Position numbers and translations under genes: made by a program
Shown here: positions 7,387 to 12,598 of the stretch, in pieces
Numbering within the stretch: the stretch's first letter is position 1
How the letters are laid out: every line of letters begins with the position of its first letter
Notes under the pieces: generated by a model
What the model was told of the DNA's origin: nothing
The model's database searches: none
The model's input: only the letters and a program-made list of their open reading frames with translations
Source: an uncultured Lachnospiraceae bacterium
GTDB taxonomy: Bacteria > Bacillota > Clostridia > Lachnospirales > Lachnospiraceae
Length of the DNA stretch: 12,598 bases
Assembly: GCA_902463835.1 (NCBI GenBank)
Contig: CABQGZ010000050.1
Span: 1 to 12,598 of the forward strand
Reading direction: 5' to 3'

Positions 7387-8231
7387 GGAAGATGAAAAAG
7401 ATCTGCATGATTCTGGCAGCGGTATGCATCCTGGTGTCGCTGGCGGGAATTGTGATCCGGGCGGAGAGCGGGAGCAATAATATTCAGGTCAGTGACGGCG
7501 CGCAGATTCTCTCTTCGGAAGAGAAGCAGGACTTGAAGCATATGGTGGAGGATCTTGAACTGTCCGTCAGTTGGGACGTTATGGTCATCACCATAGACGA
7601 TGCCCTGGGAATGAGTGCTGAGGATTACGGAGACGCATTTTTTGATAAGTATACTGTCAGCGATGACGGCGTCATCTGTATCATCGATATGGATAACCGG
7701 GAGCTGGCGATCCGCACCTTTGGGGATGCGCTCTACTATATCACGGATGAACGGCGGGATGAGATATTGGATGATGCTGTGTCCAGGGCTGGCGACGGCG
7801 ATTATTATGCAGCCTTTGAGCGGATGATCAAGGGCGTGAACCGGTCGCTGCAGCGGGGGATCCCGGAAGGACTGGAAATCTACGATGAGGACGTCCGCAA
7901 GGTGGTGGGTGTCTATCGTGAAAAAAAGAGGATTACTCTGACGGAGTTTTTGATTGCTGTTCTGGCGGCGCTGTCGGGAGGCGGGATCACCATTGGTGTC
8001 ATACAGGCAAGATACCGCCTGAAGTGGGGCGGTTACCAGTATTCCTTTCGGGAGAATGGCCGGGTGGAACTGACCAGTAAGCGGGATGTCTTTGTCAATC
8101 AGAGTGTCACCCACAGGCATATTCCAAAGCATGATTCTTCCCAGCACAGTGGCAGATCCGGCGGCAGCCGCACCACCACACACGTGGGGGCAGGAGGCAG
8201 AAGATCCGGCGGCGGCAGCCGGAAATTTTAG
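7383..8231 (+). CDS. TPM-domain membrane protein (YdjH-like)
   Basis: A 282-aa protein with a signal peptide or N-terminal anchor (1-27, hydrophobic 8-25, possible cleavage after IRA), an extracytoplasmic TPM domain (about 35-158; DGAQILSSEEKQDL at 38-51, then WDVMVITIDDALGMSAEDYG and DDGVICIIDMDNRELAI), a transmembrane helix at about 186-208, and a cytoplasmic tail ending in a Gly/Ser/Arg-rich run (255-282). That layout, with a Gly-rich terminus, is typical of TPM proteins. TPM proteins act in envelope processes such as photosystem repair in plants and membrane stress in bacteria, but the biochemical activity is not settled. The start overlaps the previous stop by 4 nt, with GGAGG at 7369-7373, so translation is likely coupled. 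The equivalent in B. subtilis is YdjH, a partner of YdjG. Confidence 0.83.
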   Translation: MRKMKKICMILAAVCILVSLAGIVIRAESGSNNIQVSDGAQILSSEEKQDLKHMVEDLELSVSWDVMVITIDDALGMSAEDYGDAFFDKYTVSDDGVICIIDMDNRELAIRTFGDALYYITDERRDEILDDAVSRAGDGDYYAAFERMIKGVNRSLQRGIPEGLEIYDEDVRKVVGVYREKKRITLTEFLIAVLAALSGGGITIGVIQARYRLKWGGYQYSFRENGRVELTSKRDVFVNQSVTHRHIPKHDSSQHSGRSGGSRTTTHVGAGGRRSGGGSRKF

Positions 8232-8240
8232 GGAGGTTCT

Positions 8241-8684
8241 ATGGAAGACAAGACAAAATACTATGTATTAAAGAAAAAGGCCGTGCCGGAGGTACTGTTG
8301 AAGGTGGTGGAGGCAAAAAGGCTTTTGGATTCCGAGCGGGTGGTGTCTGTGCAGGAAGCCACGGATCGGGTTGGGATCAGCCGCAGTTCTTTTTATAAAT
8401 ATAAGGACGATATTTTTCCCTTCCACGACAATGCCAAGGGCAAGACCATCACCATGGTGCTTCAGATGGACGACGAGCCGGGCCTGCTGTCGGAGGTGCT
8501 GAAGACGGTGGCGGATTACCAGGCCAACATTCTCACCATTCATCAGAGTATTCCTATCAATGGAATCGCTTCTCTGACGATCAGCGTGGAGGTACTCCCC
8601 AGCACGGGAGATGTGTCTTTGATGGTGGAGAATATGGAACAGAAGTCCGGTATTCATTATTTAAAAATATTAGCGAGGGAGTAG
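8241..8684 (+). CDS. ACT domain-containing regulatory protein (PheB/UPF0735 type)
   Basis: A 147-aa protein with an N-terminal helix-turn-helix-like segment (about 33-56, VSVQEATDRVGISRSSFYKY) and a C-terminal ACT domain (about 70-145; TMVLQMDDEPGLLSEVLKTV shows the usual D-x-P-G-L-L ligand loop). ACT domains bind amino acids and control biosynthetic enzymes or transcription. The length and layout match the UPF0735 family, often called PheB and found beside aromatic or threonine biosynthetic genes in Bacillota. Placement 4 nt before homoserine dehydrogenase suggests a role in aspartate-family control, possibly as a partner of that enzyme; this is inference. GGGAGG precedes the ATG. The name PheB carries no proof of chorismate mutase or phenylalanine function, so no symbol is given. 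Confidence 0.85.
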   Translation: MEDKTKYYVLKKKAVPEVLLKVVEAKRLLDSERVVSVQEATDRVGISRSSFYKYKDDIFPFHDNAKGKTITMVLQMDDEPGLLSEVLKTVADYQANILTIHQSIPINGIASLTISVEVLPSTGDVSLMVENMEQKSGIHYLKILARE

Positions 8685-8688
8685 TCAA

Positions 8689-9888
8689 ATGATTAAGATT
8701 GCATTGTTAGGATACGGAACCATCGGTTCCGGTGTCGTAGAAGTACTGAAGACAAACAAAGAGAGTATCGCAAAGCGGGCAGGCGATGAGATAGAGGTAA
8801 AATATGTGCTGGATCTGCGGGATTTTCCAGGGGATCCCATACAGCCAAAGATTGTTCACGACTATGCTGTAATTGTAAATGACCCGGAGATTCGGGTGGT
8901 TGTGGAAGCTATGGGCGGCGTGGAGCCGGCTTACACCTTTGTAAAGGGAGCTCTCTTGGCAGGAAAAAGCGTGGCTACCTCCAACAAGGCACTGGTGGCC
9001 AAGCACGGTTCCGAGCTGTTGGCCATTGCCAAGGAGAAGGAGATCAACTTCCTGTTTGAAGCCAGCGTGGGCGGTGGGATACCTATTATCCGGCCGTTGA
9101 ATTCTTCTCTGACTGCGGATGAGGTGGAGGAGATTACAGGAATCTTAAACGGAACCACCAATTTTATGTTGAGTAAAATGACCTTTGAGGGCTCGGAGTT
9201 CGACGACGTGCTAAAGGACGCTCAGGCAAGAGGCTATGCGGAGGCGGATCCCACTGCCGATGTGGAAGGCTATGACGCATGCCGCAAGATTGCCATTCTG
9301 ACGTCCTTAGTCTGCGGACAACAGGTGGATTTTGAAGAGATCCATACGGAGGGTATCACGGGAATATCAGCCATCAGTATAAAGTATGCCAAGGCCATGG
9401 GGCGTGTCATTAAGCTTCTGGCGACCAGCCGCAAGGTGGAGGACAGCTATGATGCATTGGTAGCTCCCTTCCTGTTGGCGCCTGAGCACCCCCTTTACAG
9501 TGTAAACGATGTGTTCAACGCCATTTTTGTCCATGGAAATGTGCTGGGAGATGCGATGTTCTACGGCAGTGGCGCAGGAAAGCTTCCTACGGCCAGCGCT
9601 GTGGTGGCGGATATTGTGGATATTGCAAGGAACCTGGATCGCAACATCATGACTTCCTGGAGTTCCAAGAAGCTTGCGCTGGCGGATTATAAGAGGGAAG
9701 CCAGAAGATTTTTCCTGCGTTCCTGTGACTCAGAAGCGGCGATTGAAGCGGCGCTGGGCGATGTGGAATATGTGAGACTGCCGGAGCTTGTCGATGAGGT
9801 TGGTGTGCTCACCGGGCGGATGACGGAAGCGGAGTATGATGAGCGGGCGGCCAAACTGCACGTGATACAGATGATTCGCGTGGAGTAG
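8689..9888 (+). CDS. hom: Homoserine dehydrogenase
   Basis: Reduces aspartate semialdehyde to homoserine with NAD(P)H, the branch point towards threonine and methionine. The 399-aa protein shows the nucleotide-binding loop LGYGTIGSGVVEVL (7-20), the conserved TSNKALVAKHG (97-107, with Lys100), the substrate-region motifs GGGIPIIRPL and LNGTTNFML (153-161), and ADPTADVEGYDACRKIA (186-202), whose Lys200 corresponds to the catalytic lysine of the family. After about residue 330 the C-terminal region is short and diverged; homologues such as B. subtilis Hom (about 433 aa) carry a full ACT domain there, so feedback control by threonine may be altered or delegated. GAGGGAG just upstream of the ATG serves as ribosome binding site and overlaps the end of the ACT-protein gene. 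The next gene is the probable homoserine kinase. Confidence 0.96.
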   Translation: MIKIALLGYGTIGSGVVEVLKTNKESIAKRAGDEIEVKYVLDLRDFPGDPIQPKIVHDYAVIVNDPEIRVVVEAMGGVEPAYTFVKGALLAGKSVATSNKALVAKHGSELLAIAKEKEINFLFEASVGGGIPIIRPLNSSLTADEVEEITGILNGTTNFMLSKMTFEGSEFDDVLKDAQARGYAEADPTADVEGYDACRKIAILTSLVCGQQVDFEEIHTEGITGISAISIKYAKAMGRVIKLLATSRKVEDSYDALVAPFLLAPEHPLYSVNDVFNAIFVHGNVLGDAMFYGSGAGKLPTASAVVADIVDIARNLDRNIMTSWSSKKLALADYKREARRFFLRSCDSEAAIEAALGDVEYVRLPELVDEVGVLTGRMTEAEYDERAAKLHVIQMIRVE

Positions 9889-9956
9889 AAGCAGAGGCGG
9901 GATGAGTGTGCCCCGATTTTGATGGAATGTATTTTTAGAACAGAGGATTTGAGATT

Positions 9957-11156
9957 ATGAAATATATCGTTGTGTTAGGTGATGGAATGGCGGACTTGCC
10001 AATAGAGAGTCTGGGAGGAAGAACGCCTTTAGAGTATGCGGACACGCCCTGCATGGACGCACTGGCGGCAGTGAGTGAGATCGGTATGGTGCATACCATA
10101 CCGGATGGGATGAAACCGGGAAGTGATACGGCGAATCTGTCGGTGCTGGGGTATGATCCGAAGAAGTATTATTCGGGCAGATCGCCCTTGGAGGCACTGA
10201 GTATCGGGGTGGATATGCTTCCTACAGATGTGGCGCTGCGCTGTAATATTGTAACGCTTTCTGAGGAAGAGGAATATTATGAAGCACGGAGGATTATCGA
10301 CCACAGTGCGGATGAGATCAGCACGGAGGATGCGGCGATCCTGCTGGAGGCTGTGAAAAAAGAACTGGAGACAGATATCTATAAATTTTATGTGGGAACC
10401 AGCTACCGCCATCTGCTGATCTGGGATCACGGAGAGGTGCAGGAGCTGGTGCAGCCCCATGATGTGCTGGGACAGACCATCGGACAGCATTTGCCAAAGG
10501 ATGCTATGCTGCGGGATATGATGAAGAGAAGCTATGATATTCTGGTGAATCATCCTATCAACGTGGAGCGGAAGAAAGCAGGGAAGAATCCTGCCAATTC
10601 CTGTTGGTTCTGGGGAGCCGGAACCAGGCCGGCGCTCAGCTCCTTTGAAGAGAAGAATCATTTGAAGGGGGCGATGGTATCCGCCGTGGACCTGCTAAAG
10701 GGAATCGCGGTGGGCGCTTCCATGAAGGTCATAACGGTGGAGGGAGCCAACGGCGGTCTGAACACCAACTATGAAGGAAAAGCGGCTGCAGCTGTGGATG
10801 TTCTGACGAAAGAGGGATATGATTTTGTCTATGTGCATGTGGAGGCGCCGGATGAGATGGGACACCAGGGCAGCGTGGAGAAGAAGGTGCAGGCCATCGA
10901 ATATCTGGATTCCAGAGTGATCGCGCCAATTAAGGCCGGGCTTGAGGCCGCGGGGGAGGAATTTAGGATGCTGATATTGCCGGATCATCCCACGCCCATC
11001 GCCATTCGTACCCATACGGGGGAGAATGTGCCTTATCTTCTCTATGACAGCACAGACCTTAAGCGTCATACCTGGAGGTATAATGAGCGGGAAGCTGCAG
11101 TTAGCGGCTGTTTTATTGCAAAAGGTCATGAATTGATTGATTATCTCATGATGTAA
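9957..11156 (+). CDS. Archaeal-type phosphoglycerate mutase family protein, probable homoserine kinase
   Basis: A 399-aa alkaline phosphatase superfamily protein of the cofactor-independent phosphoglycerate mutase (ApgM) type. Visible metal and nucleophile motifs are VLGDGMAD (6-13, Asp9), KPGSDTANLSVLGYDP (53-68, nucleophile Ser56), HVEAPDEMGHQG (294-305), LPDHPTP (341-347) and THTGE (352-356). Members of the subfamily found next to homoserine dehydrogenase in genomes without thrB are annotated as 'proposed homoserine kinase' (TIGR02535). Here it sits between hom and lysC, which favours conversion of homoserine to O-phosphohomoserine for threonine synthesis over glycolysis. A true phosphoglycerate mutase role is not excluded. 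Start ATG 9957 follows AGAGGA at 9942-9947. The 68-nt gap after hom shows no clear promoter. Confidence 0.85.
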   Translation: MKYIVVLGDGMADLPIESLGGRTPLEYADTPCMDALAAVSEIGMVHTIPDGMKPGSDTANLSVLGYDPKKYYSGRSPLEALSIGVDMLPTDVALRCNIVTLSEEEEYYEARRIIDHSADEISTEDAAILLEAVKKELETDIYKFYVGTSYRHLLIWDHGEVQELVQPHDVLGQTIGQHLPKDAMLRDMMKRSYDILVNHPINVERKKAGKNPANSCWFWGAGTRPALSSFEEKNHLKGAMVSAVDLLKGIAVGASMKVITVEGANGGLNTNYEGKAAAAVDVLTKEGYDFVYVHVEAPDEMGHQGSVEKKVQAIEYLDSRVIAPIKAGLEAAGEEFRMLILPDHPTPIAIRTHTGENVPYLLYDSTDLKRHTWRYNEREAAVSGCFIAKGHELIDYLMM

Positions 11157-11169
11157 GCGGGAGGAAATT

Positions 11170-12378
11170 ATGCTTATAGTGAAGAAGTTCGGCGGAAGCT
11201 CCGTAGCCGACAAAGAAAGAATCTATAACGTGGCCAGGCGCTGTGCGGCGGATTATCAGGCGGGCAACGATGTGGTGGTGGTACTCTCTGCCATGGGGAA
11301 GACCACCGATCGATTGATTGCTTTGGCAAAGGATATCAACCCCAATCCCTCCAGAAGGGAGCTGGATATGCTGCTTGCCACGGGGGAACAGACCTCTGTG
11401 GCGCTGATGTCCATGGCCATGGGGGCGCTGGGCGTGCCCAGCGTCTCTTTAAATGCGTTCCAGGTGGCGATGCATACCTCGTCCGCTTACGGCAATGCAC
11501 GCTTTAAACGCATTGATTCGGAGCGCATCCGCCATGAGCTGGACGGACGCAAGATTGTGATCATCACCGGCTTTCAGGGCATCAACAAGTATGAGGATAT
11601 CACAACCCTGGGGCGTGGCGGCTCCGACACCACGGCTGTGGCGCTGGCGGCAGCCCTGAAAGCGGACGCCTGTGAGATATTCACAGATGTGGAGGGCGTC
11701 TACACTGCGGATCCCAGGATTGTGCCGGGCGCGAAGAAATTAAAGGGTATCACCTATGATGAGATGCTGGAGCTTGCCACACTGGGAGCCAAGGTGCTCC
11801 ATAACCGTTCGGTGGAGATGGCCAAAAAATATGGCGTTCCCCTGGTAGTGCGTTCCAGCCTGAACGCGGCAGAAGGAACCATAGTGAAGGAGGAAGTTGA
11901 CGTGGAGAGCATGCTGATCAGTGGAGTGGCCGTGGATAAGAATACGGCCCGTATTGCAGTCATCGGCGTAAAGGATATACCGGGAATTGCGTTTAAGATA
12001 TTCAATCTGTTGGGAAAGAAAAATATCAATGTGGATCTGATCCTGCAGTCCATCGGTCGGGAGGGTACCAAGGATATCTCCTTTACCATTGCCCGGGATG
12101 ATGTGGAGGAGGTCATCTCCATACTGGAGGAGAATAAGAGTCGGATTACGGCCCAGAGGATTGAATTTGAGGCGGCTGTGGCCAAGGTGTCTGTGGTGGG
12201 CGGCGGAGTGCAATCCAATCCCGGGGTGGCGGCCAAGATGTTTGAGGCCATCTACAATGCGGGGATTAATATCCGGATGATCGCCACGTCGGAGATCCGA
12301 ATCACGGTGCTGGTGGATGATGCGGATGTGGATAAGGCAGCCAGGGCGGTGCATGAGCAGTTTCTGGAGGGGGAGTGA
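11170..12378 (+). CDS. lysC: Aspartate kinase
   Basis: Phosphorylates aspartate, the first step towards lysine, threonine and methionine. The 402-aa protein has an amino acid kinase domain (1-240) with KKFGGSSV (5-12, Lys6), LLATGEQTS (68-76, Glu73), TLGRGGSDTTAVALA (146-160) and FTDVEGVYTADPRIV (171-185), followed by two ACT domains (about 262-330 and 338-400) that bind the feedback amino acid. The length is close to the 408-aa B. subtilis aspartokinase II. The start ATG has GGGAGGA at 11159-11165 and lies 13 nt after the homoserine kinase-like gene. No lysine riboswitch fits in this short gap, so control here would be allosteric or through a distant promoter. An internal start with a good ribosome binding site (see separate entry) could give a second, ACT-only product. 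Confidence 0.95.
   Translation: MLIVKKFGGSSVADKERIYNVARRCAADYQAGNDVVVVLSAMGKTTDRLIALAKDINPNPSRRELDMLLATGEQTSVALMSMAMGALGVPSVSLNAFQVAMHTSSAYGNARFKRIDSERIRHELDGRKIVIITGFQGINKYEDITTLGRGGSDTTAVALAAALKADACEIFTDVEGVYTADPRIVPGAKKLKGITYDEMLELATLGAKVLHNRSVEMAKKYGVPLVVRSSLNAAEGTIVKEEVDVESMLISGVAVDKNTARIAVIGVKDIPGIAFKIFNLLGKKNINVDLILQSIGREGTKDISFTIARDDVEEVISILEENKSRITAQRIEFEAAVAKVSVVGGGVQSNPGVAAKMFEAIYNAGINIRMIATSEIRITVLVDDADVDKAARAVHEQFLEGE
11887..12378 (+). CDS. Probable internal translation product: lysC beta subunit (ACT-only)
   Basis: Inside lysC, AAGGAGG at 11887-11893 lies 8 nt before an in-frame GTG (11902-11904, codon 245). Translation from there would give a 158-aa protein comprising the two ACT domains only. 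B. subtilis aspartokinase II is known to make such a beta subunit (163 aa, from residue 246 of 408) from an in-frame internal start, so codon position and product length agree closely. An ATG at 11911 (codon 248) is a less well-spaced alternative. The Shine-Dalgarno-like bases also encode Lys-Glu-Glu, so chance is possible. Coordinates given include the ribosome binding site. Confidence 0.6.
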   Translation, partial: KEEVDVESMLISGVAVDKNTARIAVIGVKDIPGIAFKIFNLLGKKNINVDLILQSIGREGTKDISFTIARDDVEEVISILEENKSRITAQRIEFEAAVAKVSVVGGGVQSNPGVAAKMFEAIYNAGINIRMIATSEIRITVLVDDADVDKAARAVHEQFLEGE

Positions 12379-12395
12379 ACCCTGGATACGTTACG

Positions 12396-12486
12396 TGCGA
12401 AGGGGGCGCCCAAGAATGCTTGCGAAGGGCCGCCCCAGATGCGTGAAGGGGTCGCCTAAGGATGTGTGCGAAGGGGCCGCCCCAGA
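12396..12486 (+). repeat. Four imperfect GC-rich tandem repeats
   Basis: Units begin near 12396, 12421, 12440 and 12467 with a period of 19-27 nt. The cleanest copy is TGCGAAGGGGCCGCCCCAGA (12467-12486). Each unit has the frame TGCG, then a GAAGGG purine block, then a GC core that is close to self-complementary (GGGCGCCC in unit 1, GGGGCCGCCCC in unit 4; units 2 and 3 are degenerate). The first three are each followed by ATG(C/T)(T/G). The composition is more GC-rich than the genes beside it. Function unknown. Confidence 0.75.
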
Positions 12487-12530
12487 GAAAGAGAGCCCCC
12501 ATGTCAGACGCGCTCTCGCTCCGTGAAAAA

Positions 12531-12598
12531 CGTAGCGGACACTAACCTTGCAGGCCATTTTATGGCCCGAGCGCTAAGTGCCGACGGTTTTCAAGGGT
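12531..12598. other. Foldable element at the window edge, possibly a dispersed repeat or RNA
   Basis: A perfect hairpin GGCCAT-TTT-ATGGCC (12553-12567) is enclosed by an outer stem, CGT/CGG/CACT (12531-12543, with bulges AG and A) pairing to AGTGCCGACG (12577-12586). A competing pairing of CCTTG (12546-12550) with CAAGG (12592-12596) is also possible. Only four U follow the outer stem, so it is a poor terminator. The element continues beyond the window; its identity and strand are unknown. Confidence 0.45.

Larger units (their letters stand above)
12379..12598 (+). other. Noncoding tail after lysC
   Basis: No convincing gene is seen in these 220 nt. The first part is a GC-rich tandem repeat, the last part a foldable element that runs to the window edge; both are listed separately. 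A GAGAGC/GCTCTC pair (12491-12496 with 12512-12517) could form a further weak stem. No classic terminator (stem followed by a run of U) for the lysC transcript is present before the window ends. Confidence 0.6.

Noticed and set aside
9889..9956. Promoter between hom and the homoserine kinase-like gene
   Set aside because: A TTGATG is present, but no acceptable -10 box lies at 16-18 nt from it.
12396..12486. CRISPR array
   Set aside because: The units are adjacent and imperfect with no unique spacers of regular length, and no cas gene is present.
12501..12545. 14-codon frame after lysC (starts MSDALSLR)
   Set aside because: Very short, poor ribosome binding site, and it overlaps the foldable element; no independent support.
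12553..12567. Intrinsic terminator of lysC at the perfect hairpin
   Set aside because: Only a 6-bp stem, and it is followed by CGAGCGC rather than a U-run on either strand.

Overview
The window looks like a chromosomal stretch from a Gram-positive anaerobe of the Clostridia, most likely a Lachnospiraceae relative. This rests on strong GGAGG-type ribosome binding sites, a sigma-A promoter, a class B sortase, a SPFH/zinc-ribbon/TPM trio of Bacillota type, an ACT protein next to homoserine dehydrogenase, and a moderately GC-rich composition. The family and genus are inference. Every gene I can support lies on the + strand and they are tightly packed; the long minus-strand open frames are antisense shadows. 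No IS element, tRNA, rRNA or CRISPR array is visible.

Left block (1-3684): a CdaR/PucR-type transcriptional regulator, then ftsE and ftsX (11-nt overlap), which form the membrane ABC complex that controls peptidoglycan hydrolases at division, then a class B sortase. No M23/CHAP hydrolase partner for FtsEX lies in the window.

Middle block (3690-8231): a near-consensus sigma-A promoter (TTGACG, 17 nt, TATAAT) and a 5' leader with an imperfect hairpin precede prfB (peptide release factor 2). The prfB reading frame is interrupted by the CTT-TGA-C programmed +1 frameshift site, so the intact protein (381 aa) exists only after frameshifting at its own UGA codon. It is followed 12 nt later by a SPFH-domain protein with three tandem C-terminal zinc ribbons, a membrane protein with two zinc ribbons, and a secreted/membrane TPM-domain protein. 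These three resemble B. subtilis YdjI, YdjG and YdjH, which work with PspA in membrane stress, but there is no pspA here.

Right block (8241-12378): a stand-alone ACT regulatory protein, homoserine dehydrogenase, an archaeal-type phosphoglycerate-mutase-like protein that probably acts as homoserine kinase, and aspartate kinase. Together they cover the aspartate-to-homoserine-phosphate part of threonine biosynthesis (aspartate-semialdehyde dehydrogenase and threonine synthase are not present). lysC contains an in-frame internal start with a good Shine-Dalgarno sequence, matching the two-product arrangement of B. subtilis aspartokinase II. Gaps from prfB to hom are 12 nt or less, so much of the right side could be one transcript.

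Right edge (12379-12598): a noncoding tail with four imperfect GC-rich tandem repeats, then a foldable element that runs into the window end. I cannot identify it; it is the least explained sequence here. The rest of the window is mostly ordinary housekeeping content. The points that most merit checking are the pspA-less Ydj-like trio, the lysC internal start, the predicted alternative homoserine kinase and this 3' element.
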